Positions 12,448 to 22,990 of a stretch of DNA of 64,000 bases are shown piece after piece. Source of the DNA: Phytophthora quininea (lineage: Eukaryota; Oomycota; Peronosporomycetes; Peronosporales; Peronosporaceae); the NCBI GenBank assembly GCA_011947345.1, contig JAAVTG010000057.1, forward strand, positions 434,001 to 498,000. Direction: 5' to 3'. Both the position numbers and the translations under genes were made by a program. The notes under the pieces were generated by a model. The model saw nothing but the letters and a program-made list of their open reading frames with translations, had not been told where the DNA came from and made no database searches. How positions within the stretch are numbered: position 1 is the stretch's first letter; every line of letters begins with the position of its first letter.

Positions 12448-13183
12448 ATGGCGTCCGCGATGGCCACGAAGCGCCTCCGCAAGGAGTATCTATCCATGCA
12501 GCGCAAGCCCGTGGACTACATCCAGGCCGTACCCGTGGAGACCAACATCCTGGAGTGGCACTACGTCATCACCGGCACCAAAGGCTCGCCCTACGAAGGT
12601 GGCTACTACCACGGCAAGCTCAAGTTCCCTCCGGAGTACCCCATGAAGCCTCCGTCCGTGATGATGATCACGCCCAACGGCCGCTTCAAGACCAACCAGA
12701 GACTGTGCCTCAGCATGTCGGACTTCCACCCCGAGACGTGGAACCCCATGTGGTCCGTCAGCTCCATCCTCACAGGACTCTACTCGTTCATGGTGAGATG
12801 ACGGATCCTTTTTTATATATGATGTTTATGAGTCAAAGTTATCCCATGATTATTTATTTTAGTTGGAGAATCAAGCGACGTTGGGAAGTATCAGCACGTC
12901 GGACGCACAGAAGAAGAAATACGCGGCAGTGTCGTTGGAGACAAATTGCAGCAACGCCACCTTCAGAAAGTTGTTCCCCGATCTTGTGGAACTGAACGAA
13001 CAACACCAAAAGGAACAGGAACTGATGCGAAATCTATCTCCAGCCGGAGAAGGAGCTGCATCTGTCTCGAGTGTCAAGAGTGGCGCCGCGGAGAATTCAG
13101 GAGTAGAAGACTGGTCCACGACGGTGTATCTGATCGGGAGTCTTCTGGTGGTGGGGACGGCGGCGGCGTACTGGATGTCATAG
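12448..13183 (+). CDS. UBC6: UBC6/UBE2J-type ubiquitin-conjugating enzyme, tail-anchored
   Basis: Two exons (12448-12792 and 12863-13183) encode a J-class E2 with active-site Cys in QRLCLSMSDFHPETWNP. The C-terminus has a polar linker and then one hydrophobic helix (VYLIGSLLVVGTAAAYWMS), a classic tail anchor that would hold the enzyme on the cytosolic face of the ER, as in yeast Ubc6 and human UBE2J2. Exon 1 is 345 bp, exactly as long as in the upstream paralogue, and is nearly identical at its start (MASAMATKRLRKEYL), so the pair arose by tandem duplication. It lacks the paralogue's second intron. Confidence 0.93.
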
Positions 13184-14358
13184 GTACAAGGGAAAACCTG
13201 TTATATGCCTCTCATAGTTTCAAAGTTTCGCTCGATGCCCTCGTAGTTTCACTTTGCTAATATGCCCCTCCTGAAGGGCCATCTGAACTCTCACAACACT
13301 AGACGTGAATTATGAATTAGCTGCTACTGCTAGTTTCTTTGATCTGGAATGGTCGTGTTGACGCTTGTTGCAGCCAACGTTCAATGCATCTGCACTAACT
13401 CCTAGCGACAACAAGCACAATTTTCCTTTTAAGTTTTCTGCAGAGAATCGATCGGACGAACTTGACGCGTCAAGTCTGCATGCACGTTGACAAAATTCCA
13501 AGTGAAGATGCCATCTTCGACCATTGTCCAAGCCAATAACCGATTTGTTTCCATTTTGCGGTTGCCTTGGCCTTTGTGTTGCTCTCAGCATTGTAGCAAG
13601 TGACAACGGGACAACACGATCTTCGGACTCGACTGCAGTATCGCTGACGTGGAGCCTCAATCCTAAGAAAAGGCAGCCGTCGAACTTGGTCACATAATTT
13701 CGTCATAGTCGCCATCTTTTTCGCTAGTGTCACCACTGCTGTGGCAGAACCGACTACCGGTAGGCCAGTCATGACTGCAACAATCAAGTCGTAAGTGCAG
13801 AGCTCGTTTGGTCGGAATCTGAGAATTAGCGCCGAAGAGAGGATCAATATTTTTTCCTGTCGTGTCATCACTTATTGCAAAAATGAAAGCAACCAAGAAG
13901 ACTGAGAAAGAAGCAAAATGGAAGCAAGTCGACCGCCGGTTCGAGTGGGATTACACTCCTATACAAGTCAAGAATGACTTGGAGTTGGGGTAGAAATTGG
14001 TGCTACAAATTTTACCAACGATTCAATGGTGGTAACAGAGTGGCAGCACTCAACGTGTTGAACAGACGGCATTATGCGCTCTCAATTTTACGGCGATTGG
14101 AGACAAGGATAGTGATCCTCTATTGGAAGCGTTTCCGGAGTAAAAATCTACGCCAGGACAAATATTATGTTATCTGGTAACTAACACTTTAAATGTTGTT
14201 ATCAAGCTATCAAATCTGCCACTTTGCTGCTCCGGAGGCCATGCTGCAAGGCGTTCAGAAACCTGTACGCAATATACGAGGCCGTGCAGTCTTAGCACGG
14301 CTCACTGTTCTATTTATCATTGTCGCGTCAAAACTTTTCGAGCTAATGTATCTTCATT
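13184..14358. other. No recognisable gene
   Basis: Short overlapping open frames on the minus strand between 13310 and 13896 show no recognisable domain, no consistent frame and no promoter-like element. The stretch separates the ubiquitin-conjugating enzymes from the effector cluster and is probably decayed or intergenic DNA. Confidence 0.4.
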
Positions 14359-15005
14359 ATTTTCTACCGGTGGTTATAACCATCTACTTGGCCGGTATCG
14401 CAGCAACTTGTATTGAGAACACATCTGCTAGTTCAATCTAGCTCGGTCCAAAACGACATTTGTCAAGATCTCGACTGCCTCGTCAATTGCCGCGAAACAT
14501 AGGGCTACCGAGTCAGCTAAGGTGACCGCCGAGTGTAACAATACTGATGACTAGGTCAAGCAAGAACAGAGCTTATGTCAAGGACGAATTGGCACCGGAC
14601 GCAAGACCCGCCCCAACTACAAGAACTAGGCTTATCTGACCAAGTTTGAGGTCAGGCTGGATAGTTTCTACAGAGAAATTAATTGACGCGCACTTTGCGG
14701 TACAGCCTCAGTCTCTAGAAAGTCAATTCGCTGCAACATCAGACGATTTCAAGATCTAGTCAAGATGCTCGGTCACAAGGCGATCGCAGCGAAGAGGTTT
14801 TCCCAAGCGGACGTCTGTGTGTCTTTTTATCGAGTGGAGTTTGTTTCCAACATGCAAATTCACTCTGAGGCAAAGACGAGAAGACTACGTCAAGGCGTCA
14901 CTCAGCCTTACAGGCAAAATGGAGGACGAGTTGATCGCGCACAGGCACTAGGGTTTCTTTTTCATGCCCCTGGAGGGTGTGAACAAGGTTGCGGCAATAA
15001 TCGAA
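14359..15005 (+). pseudogene. Decayed RxLR-type effector relative, copy 1
   Basis: Conceptual translation in shifting frames follows the effector at 16.1-16.9 kb along its length. It starts with a signal-peptide-like segment (LPVVITIYLAGIAATCIE, compare LLVVTAIYLVGIATCTE). It continues with an ISTASSIAAK block, AYLTKFEVRLDSFYRE (compare VYLTKFEGKLDEFLKR), TSDDFKI and a terminal RREDYVKASLSLTGK. Stops and frame changes are too many for assembly errors alone, so this is a dead copy. Confidence 0.7.
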
Positions 15006-15068
15006 TACTGCGGGGATTTGAACTTACTCGAATGCGTAGGTTTGGAAGTACTTCTATGATGGCCAGGA

Positions 15069-15640
15069 TTATGATGGCATCTTTGTTCTGATTTCGCCAG
15101 TCAGGTGCACCACTAACAAAATTAGCGAGTCCTCAAGGCCTCCATGCAAGTCCATCGTTTGCCGGTTGTGGTACAGCAGTGTAATGTCATCCTCAATTAC
15201 TGCACTTTTCACGAAGACGTCCAGTTGTCTTCCGAGACATACAAGTGGACGCTCCAAGTATCGATGGAGTGAAGAACTCGTTCAAGACCCATTGCCAATT
15301 CATGTATGACCACTCAAAAGATATCCGGATACACAAGTCGGAACTCGTCCAAGCCTTACACAGGCTGGAATTTAACGAGCCTGCTGCACATGATGAACGA
15401 TTATCGGGAAACAACCGCGTTTGGATTCCACGAGATTGAGCCGCTTGCCGACCCCGATGTGATTCCTTAGAGTCTAGCCACTTACGAAAATCCACATAAT
15501 CAAATTCTATTCTACTCTTCACGAAGACGTCCAGATACTCCTTGAATCTGGCATAGTTCGGATGCTCAGTCCCGTTTTCCTGTGAAATCCCAGCGAGGTT
15601 TTGCCGTATTATTCGGATTCTCGACAACAAGTAAATGTAA
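15069..15640 (-). pseudogene. Decayed effector fragments on opposite strand
   Basis: Minus-strand pieces resemble the C-terminal block of the neighbouring effector: LAGISQENGTEHPNYARFKE followed by YLDVFVKS lines up with LGLTGKTGEELRGHQNY and FVEYL. The motif encoding LDVFVKS occurs twice, near 15211-15225 and 15514-15530, so two partial copies seem to be joined. No start codon with a signal peptide is present. Confidence 0.5.
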
Positions 15641-15704
15641 TGTGTTGACGTTATCGCGTTGCATCCCTATTTGGCCATTTTGAAAGTAAGCAAACCTCCT
15701 AAAG

Positions 15705-15989
15705 CAGTCAGACGAGCTCAAAATGTACGTGAAATACGTCAACACGGTCGACGACGAGATCATTCAAGCCAAAAAGCTTCCCAACCCGTCCATTGAGGAT
15801 GTCTTTCTACCAGTGTCTCGACTCGAATTTGAGTCTATGTTGCATATCAGCACCGCGATGAAAAGATCCGAAGATTTTATTGAGGCATTATTGGGACTGA
15901 CTGGGAAAACGGGAACGGACCTCACGGAACACGTCAATTATCGCTACTTTAAGGATTGCCTCGACGATATCAGCAAAATGTCCTCGTGA
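15705..15989 (+). pseudogene. C-terminal effector fragment, copy 2
   Basis: An open segment encodes a C-terminal third of the effector family: SDELKMYVKYVNTVDD, LPNPSIEDVFLPVSRLEFES, then AMKRSEDF and LGLTGKTGTDL, ending NYRYFKDCLDDISKMSS. Similarity to the gene at 16.1-16.9 kb is clear and collinear. There is no signal peptide or RxLR region upstream in frame. Notably, the end of this fragment shows what the neighbour's C-terminus should look like beyond its frame break. Confidence 0.7.
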
Positions 15990-16109
15990 ATGAGTTTTGA
16001 TTCGGATTTCCGAGAAAATGTTCCAATCGAAAACAATCCATGAACAGGGTTCCGAAGTAACAGAAAATATTGTGTTCAACGTTGCCTGCCATTACGACTT
16101 TCAAAACGT

Positions 16110-16855
16110 TTAACTAGCAGCTTTGGCCACTCCCTCCAGGTATTCTACAAAGTAGTGGTAGTTTTGGTGCCCTCTCAGTTCCTCCCCGTTTTTCCTGTAA
16201 GTCCGAGCGAGGCTCTGACGTAGCCTTCCGATCTTTTCTTCGCGGTGCGAATCATAAGCTTGGCATCAAACTCGGGTCGTGACAAAGGCTTAAAGATTTC
16301 TTCGACCGTCGGATTTGGAAACCTCTTCCCGTCGATTGTTTTGTCGTCGACAATGTTGACGTACTTCGTGTAGATCTTGAACTCGTCGGAATTTTGCGAG
16401 TTCTTAATGTTTTGGAGACCGAGGATGTCCCACATATGGAGCGTCGAGGTGTCTCTCTTAAGAAATTCATCCAGCTTGCCTTCGAACTTGGTCAGATAAA
16501 CCATGTAGAACCTGTAGTTGGGAGCCTCCATGAGTGTGGTGTCGAACTTCTTCCCCAGCTTCAACGCTTTCTTGACATGAGCCGGAGTCCGTTCATTCTT
16601 GATCCAGTCGTCAATCTTGTTCCGCTTGGCGGCATCCTTCGCCATCTTGAGTTTCACGGCAATTGACGAAATAATAGGAATCTGGGCCCTTTCTTCATTG
16701 ATTCTCAAATGTCGTCTTGGACCCAGCGATTCGATCATTTCCCCACCTGAAAGTGTCGAAAGCTTCCTTGAACTGGTAGATGCAACCTCAGTACAAGTTG
16801 CGATACCAACCAAGTAGATGGCTGTCACCACCAGTAGGAGATGTCGAAGAAACAT
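16110..16855 (-). CDS. RxLR-EER candidate secreted effector
   Basis: This is a probable host-targeted effector. The ATG at 16855 opens a strong signal peptide (MFLRHLLLVVTAIYLVGIAT). About residues 48-56 carry RHLR followed by INEER, the RxLR and EER motifs at the expected distance. The remaining 170 or so residues are hydrophilic and helical, with Tyr-rich blocks repeated in the pseudogene copies nearby. The uninterrupted frame stops at 16175 (..GLTGKTGRN). One base appears lost in the G run at 16184-16187; in the next frame a further 24 or so codons reach a stop at 16110 and resemble the end of the fragment at 15.7-16.0 kb. No known function can be assigned beyond the effector class. Confidence 0.82.
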
Positions 16856-17071
16856 GATGAGCTTGAAAACACTTGATGCGAGGATAGAAGATTGAAAACT
16901 GAATAATACCAACTTGGTATAGCAACTAAATCGCTACTTTAGTGGTGCTCTCCACGGCACGCGTACTGTATTGCGTACGGATTACTGGACGCCGGCGGCA
17001 TGATCTCCGGAGCAAGAAAATAGTTATGATGAGGCCAAGCTCACAGCTGTGAACACTCTTCCTCTGCTCTT

Positions 17072-17432
17072 TTAGGTATCCCTCGAAGTATTACCAGCTG
17101 AGATGTCCGTGAGGCCCTTCCTGGCAACACTCACAACGCCTGGAACAACTCCGCAGATCATTTTGCCGCGGTTCGAACGCCAAGTTTCGATACATACGGT
17201 CCCGGAAGCTGGGAAGTAAATCTCGACAGATTCGGTAACGTCTTTGATTGCGTTGCCGTCGAACATGTTGACGTGGCTGATGTAAATCCGACGATGGTGA
17301 TGGTCGGGCGATTAGACTGCACCAACACGCCCAACTAGTCTTTAGACACGCTTTGTAGAGCGTGTAGTTCCTGTCTCGGTCGTCACCCCAATGTGAAAGT
17401 CGCTCGGAAAATCTAGCTACGGTGGCCACCAC
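17072..17432 (-). pseudogene. Decayed effector fragment, copy 3
   Basis: Minus-strand segments recall the effector core: RNYTLYKACLKT resembles NYRFYMVYLTK, and ISHVNMFDGNAIKDVTE with VEIYFPASGT resembles the YTKYVNIVDD..VEEIFKPLSRP region. The pieces lie in two frames and have no start or signal peptide. It is a low-identity relic, tentatively assigned. Confidence 0.4.
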
Positions 17433-17568
17433 TATAATCGAATACTTTCGAACTACTAATCAGTTGGAAGGATACCACGTTTTCGATGAGAAAACTCTAC
17501 AAAGGTCTTCATTTTGCAACAGGAGCTAGGATATCAAAGAAAGACGTCAACAATGACGACACTGCTTT

Positions 17569-17664
17569 ATGTCGTTACTACTGCTGGGCGTTCGCGCCCT
17601 TGTCATACTTCTTGCCGCTGTGCTGCTCGCCACACTTCTCCTCGTGTTCTCGCCATCGTTTTGA
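17569..17664 (+). other. Short hydrophobic ORF of unclear status
   Basis: A 31-codon frame encodes an almost entirely hydrophobic peptide (MSLLLLGVRALVILLAAVLL..). It looks like an orphan signal peptide or membrane segment. No continuation in frame or after a plausible intron was found. It may be chance or the remnant of a lost secreted gene next to the effector cluster. Confidence 0.2.
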
Positions 17665-17784
17665 TAGTGTTATGACAACTTTCCCTAAGTGCATAAGTGC
17701 TACGTAGCCAGTAGGATATGCTGCAAAATGAGCATGGCGCGTTTATTGATGTGGCTCCATGTCTATCATGATATACTGCAGACC

Positions 17785-20700
17785 TCATCGACCATTTAGC
17801 TCGTGTTCTCGTACCGAAGGAGTTTTCGGTGGAGTGAATGTCGGAGGTGTAAATGTTGCTGGGGTATTCTGTCCTCGTGGCCACAGAATATCGAGCGTGT
17901 GGAAGATTTGTTTAGATGCCTCGCGCATTTTACGGGCGTTTACGACGAAGCGAGTGGCGTTGTCCTCCATGTCTCGGTCTAACGCACCCACACTGAACGT
18001 TTCGCTTTTCTGTCGATTCTTCTTCGATTGCACGAGTGCGATCTGCTTGTCGGTTGCTGTCTTGATCTCCTCGTAGTTACGGACATTCAAGACATGTTGA
18101 CTGACATTCCAAAGTTCGTAGAGCGTTCGTTGACCGAGAAGATGAACAATGACACAGCCCGCGAGTTGCACTCCGTCCCCAAACATTTCGCGTAGCGACA
18201 ACAAAGACTCGTCATCATCTTCATCCATATTGGAGACAGCAACGCGAGGACGGTTGCAGCTTAGAAATTCGAGAGCGCACCACACGTGGTAGAAGCTGGC
18301 CACGTTCGCCATTTTCTCGGGCTGTGACGCTGGCTCAGCTTCCCACTCAACAGCGATCTCCGATCTTTCTAACATGGCACTAATTCGTCCAAGCGCACAT
18401 TTGAATAAATGTATGGAGCGAGATTCATCGCTGGGGCTCAATATGTTCGTGTCCTTCGCAACGATTTAGTTAGTGAATCAGTATAGTGTGTAGTGTATTC
18501 TGGACTTACCATAACATCTCCAAGCACCAATAAAAACATTAGCGCGTTACCGATCTCGCGAAAGCAGTGAAAGACTTGAGCTTCCAGTTCGTCCGAGTCG
18601 AGTAGATGCTTAAATTTTCCTGCAAAATATCCGTAGCACCCTGTAGCACAGCACTGCATCAATCGACAGGACAATGCGTACCAACATCACATTATTATAC
18701 AGACCTTCAGTGCGATACATGAAGCGAGGTAGTCGAAAGGGTGGGATGGTAGAGCCCAATGCAGGGATGCACAATGCCAGCACGTCTTCAATCTGTGTTT
18801 TAAACATGAAATACATTTAAAAAAATGTTTTGCAATCGTCGCCAATAGAGCCATTACCTTTGCAACTGCGAAATCAATGCAGTCTTCAGCAACCTGAAGT
18901 GCTTCACGCTTGGAAAGGAGTGCGACAAGTGAATCGACGTGAGGCTCTCTATCAAAGGCATACAAAAAAAGAGTTCAAATGAGCTATCTATCATAACATG
19001 TTTCACGTTTTACAACGCACCCGAAGTAGCTGCGGTGTGAACCAGTAATGCTTTTCTCTAAAGCCCCATATTTGACTGCTCTATCTGACGCTGAGTTTCC
19101 GAATTTGGCTCGGAAAATGCTGGCCCTGGTTAGTCGATTTCGTTTAGCTTTCCTTAAACATTCTTCATGTGCCGCCTGATCCCCCACAGTCATCATCAGG
19201 GCCACATGCAATGGCATACGAACAAAACGTCTACTGTCAAACTTTAAGCTAAAGTGTTGGCATAGATCCGTCCTTATACTCAGCGAGATATGCTCGTGAA
19301 CTCGAGACCTGTTCGAGGAAATTGCTATTTCCGACAAATCCAACAGTTTATCATTCGCTTCTTCCATCACATCGTCAAATTCGCCGAGGGCAATTGCCGA
19401 TAGCGCCTCGCGGGTGGCTTTCAAGCACCCAAGCAGCTCACGCATCGCGACAAAACAGGTCACGTCACTCGTTTCGAGCTTTGTAATCCAACCTTCCACA
19501 TCTTTACGAAACACTGCGTCAAGGCGTTGTCCAAGCAAGAAAGTAAGGTCGTAACTCCGCCCGAAAATGGTTACTAGTCTATGTGTAAGAATGGATTCAA
19601 ACTTCGAATCGTGTTCTTCAGCCAAATTGGCTTCATCAACAGGGGCAACGATGGAATCGATTTGTTGGATACTGAACCAGTCTTGCTGGTGTTGTCAAGG
19701 TCTTCACAACACCCAAATTCTTTACACGCAGCTCTTGCAGCTACGGATTTGTAGTGGAGATAAATTTGATCCGCCAACAAATAGACCAAGTGGTCGAAAC
19801 ATAACTTCCCCTCGGCCTCGATTTCGTCGTACAGCCACTGCTGGCGTAATCTAAAAAGCGAGCAGTTCGCCGCATCATTGTAAACGTCTAGTACTGCCAT
19901 CACAGGTTCAATCCCCAATGTGGCGCTGGTCAAACAATGCTCGGCAAGCAGCCACGGCAGAGAAATTTCAGGAGGGATTTGTACTGTATTGGCAAGCTCG
20001 AGGTGAAGTTCTCGAAACCAGAGAGCAGAGAAATCACCCAGTTCATCAAATGTGGCTGTACAATCCAACAGTATGGCAAACACCCCAGCTTCATGATAAA
20101 ACTTCTGGAGTTCCTCAACGTCTGAACTGGTCAAACACGATAATAGAACATGATCGTCAGCCAAGCTTATGATGTCACACGCCTCTCAATCACTTCTAGT
20201 TGCCCATTACCTGTCAAGATCTTTCTTGAATGAAAATAATGCTGAAGACGCCGTTCCCTTGCCATTCATATCCCCCATGGATCGTCTTGCATAAATGGAG
20301 TCTACTAGAGTCCGTAGAATTTGGATTTGGCACAAAGATGGACTCGCTATCCGATCCGGGAGTTGGGAGAACTTGCGCTCTTTGCGTTTTTCTTAAAGTC
20401 ACTTGCCAACACTTCGCAATCGACCCAATCGCCGCACTATCAGTAAAAGTAACAACACAGAATGAGTGGCCTGAAAATACAAGGGACATAAGCTAGCGTC
20501 CAGCTTACCGTTGTGCGGATATCGTGGAGAAGCTTTGTGCACGCCAGCTTGCGCTTATCCGCCCGGTGTAGTATTGGGAGGAGCGTGTGCTGGACAAACT
20601 TTTGAACCTTATGGTACACAACTCGGCGCACACTATTCTCAATTTTAAGTTGGAACTCTCGCAAAAGCTGTATCACCGACTTCACCCCATAAATAATATC

Positions 20701-22450
20701 CGCCATAGCCTGCCACTCCTCACCCGAATAATTATGTTTTGTAACGCGTTCGTATTCGAAAAAGGGGTTGTCTGTGGGTGTTCCCGCTTCCTCACGTATC
20801 GTGTCGGTGGCTTCTGGATTCTGTTAGAGGTAGGCTACTATGTTACTTACTACATATCCCAATTGTAATGATGCATGCAAAGTTACAGTACCTGGTACTT
20901 CCACGCCAAGAACAGCAAAAAGCTGGACTTCCACTTGTGTAAATATCCGATTCCAGCAACTACCACTTCGTACAACTTTCCATGCTGTTCCAACGTGAAC
21001 TCGGATCCCATGTTCTAAAAGGTAAGCTCGAGTTCAGTTCCATGTTGTAAGGAAATAGCAGTAATACATTTTACCAGATTCAGCGCGTACATCAACCGTG
21101 GAAGAAAGGACTGGCAAGTCTCTTTGTAATCACGTGAAGCAGCCACAATATCGAACATTGAGTCCCGAGATTTTGCTGACGAGGCAATATCTATCGGCTC
21201 CACTTTAGAACCCCTTGGGAAAGTTGCAATTTTACTGGCTTGATGCTAGCTTCGTGGAGCATTGGAATAACAATAAATCGAGCAATTATTTTCCCAGCCT
21301 AAACAGTACTGTTAGAATAATGACGCGCCTTGAAACATGTGCAGTAGAAAATCCTACTTGAATATATGCGTACCGCCTCGAGAACTTTCTTGTCCGCACC
21401 AGGTATTGTACCAGTTTTCTTCCAAGTCTCGGATCCCTCCAGAACTACGAGCAGATACGACAACGCTCTAATATACTTGAATGTGTTGCTTGGTGTCGTG
21501 CAGGTACCATCCTTCACATGACTGACGCAATGCCGTAAAAGCAGGTAAGTGACTTGGTCATATCTACAAAACGCACATTGTTTGTTAGTCCGATCAGCGA
21601 AAATATAGTAAACTAAAAAGGCTTACCGTTTGACGTTCGTCAAGTTATGCCGCAAGGAGTCCCACACGGATCCTTTCGCCTGGTAGGAGCTCCCCATAAA
21701 TTCTTGTAGCCTTACAATATCCCTTTCCACCGACTCTGCATCCGGTAGATCCGCTTTAACATGTTGAAACACTCTACAGTCGCATATTATTTTCACATAT
21801 ATGTTCAATCTCAATTCCAACCGCTCTTCTTACCTTTTAAACACCGTAAAGTCATTTCTAAGACTGCTTTTAGTGTCGTTCAGATGATTGAGCTGCAAGA
21901 TTACATCCATGACGTCCACAAGCGCGTCCATCATGACGTCTGGGATGACTCTGGTCATGTTTTCGTGCACTGTCGTCCTCTGGATATTATCGCTCAAAAG
22001 CACCACAGCTTGAGCGCAAAACTCACTCAGCTGCTTTATCTTGTCCACTTGTGGCTGTAACACTAGAAATTCAAGTTAATCTCAATTGATAATATTAAAA
22101 TTGGAGACATGAGCAACCCGTGAAGAGCGCTTGGTAGTATTGCTTGATCTTCTCGGGGTCTTCTGTGGCCACTACGGGCGGGAACGCTCTGGCGCAGCTT
22201 CTAGAGCAGTAGATAGAGCGCACCAGATCCCTGCCCTCCGCGCTCTTGCCCTGTAGCTGGCGCACGACCTTCATCTCCTCGGCGAATAGGAAGCCGCTGG
22301 CAATTTCGTGCGCGTTGTCAGCTGCTGTGGTCGTAGGAAGATGCAGAGCAGTGGCAGCGCATCCCCTCCGGTCTTGTGACTGCTTGGAGAGCAGCAAGAT
22401 GCAGCGAACGCGTGCAACGCGCCGAGCGAGCCGCCCGAGCCGATCTCCAT
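17785..22450 (-). CDS. CYFIP: CYFIP/Sra-1/PIR121 subunit of SCAR/WAVE complex
   Basis: The product should be the large scaffold of the SCAR/WAVE regulatory complex, which binds Rac and controls Arp2/3-driven actin assembly. Around a dozen or more short exons show collinear similarity to animal CYFIP. These include a CSRSCARAFP segment near 22.2 kb; SSLRNDFTVFKR at 21.8 kb; LWFRELHLELANTVQIP, VYNDAA, WLYDEIEAEGKLCFDH and YLLADQIYLHYK at 19.7-20.1 kb; IFGRSYDLTFLLGQRL at 19.5 kb; FYHVWCALEFLSC and MFGDGVQLAGCVIVHLLGQ at 18.1-18.3 kb. Clear introns include one near 21777-21834. One base appears lost near 19690. The ATG at 22450 sits just after an Inr-like element, but its frame meets the conserved region only after a shift near 22.3 kb, so the start is uncertain. 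Confidence 0.9.
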
Positions 22451-22472
22451 CGGATTTTGCTAATGACCTTTC

Positions 22473-22487
22473 AAGATGGTAAAATGA
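22473..22487 (-). promoter_or_regulatory. Inr-like element upstream of CYFIP gene
   Basis: On the minus strand TCATTTTACCATCTT matches the oomycete initiator pattern closely and lies 23-37 bp before the ATG at 22450. It supports a transcription start here for the CYFIP gene. Confidence 0.45.
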
Positions 22488-22852
22488 TGCGAAACGATTG
22501 TATCAAATTGAAGTGAAAACATAGGCATGATTCAGGACAGCTCGTGTTGTCATACATTTTGCGTGCTTTGCGGACATCTCCCAAATCACCGATCGGCATC
22601 TTGTCGTTTTGACATTCATATGTGAGTTGATCGATTACTTGGAAGACGTTTGAGCCGGGACCGCTTCAAAAAGCAGACTGCAGTGTTTGCAGTTTGTACG
22701 ATGGGAGGATCGTGCGCGGTGCTAGCCAAACTTGACCGAGGTTGAACTTTGTCGATCCATCCCGGCCTGGTGAACTAGCAAAGCTCAATCTTTATCTTTG
22801 CTGTCAAACACGTATTCAAGTCGACAGAAGTTCAATTGTGCCTGTATGTGAG

Positions 22853-22870
22853 GCTCATTCGGTACAATTT
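22853..22870 (+). promoter_or_regulatory. Inr element of sugar transporter
   Basis: GCTCATTCGGTACAATTT agrees with the oomycete initiator GCTCATTYYNCAWTTT apart from small internal differences. It lies about 120 bp upstream of the ATG at 22991 and downstream of the ATG at 22742. Transcription starting here would exclude the longer reading and supports 22991 as the start. Confidence 0.55.
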
Positions 22871-22990
22871 GTTGTTTCAACTCGGGCCAAATTCCGCGGA
22901 TGCTTGCTCGACAAGAGTTCATTTTCCAATTTGCTCTCAAAAGAGCAATCCATCACCGACTTCTTCGCATCAACTTCCCCATCTCGTCTT

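Noticed and set aside
22742..22990. Upstream extension of the sugar transporter
   Set aside because: An Inr element lies inside it, its sequence does not resemble transporter N-termini, and the ATG at 22991 gives a normal length.
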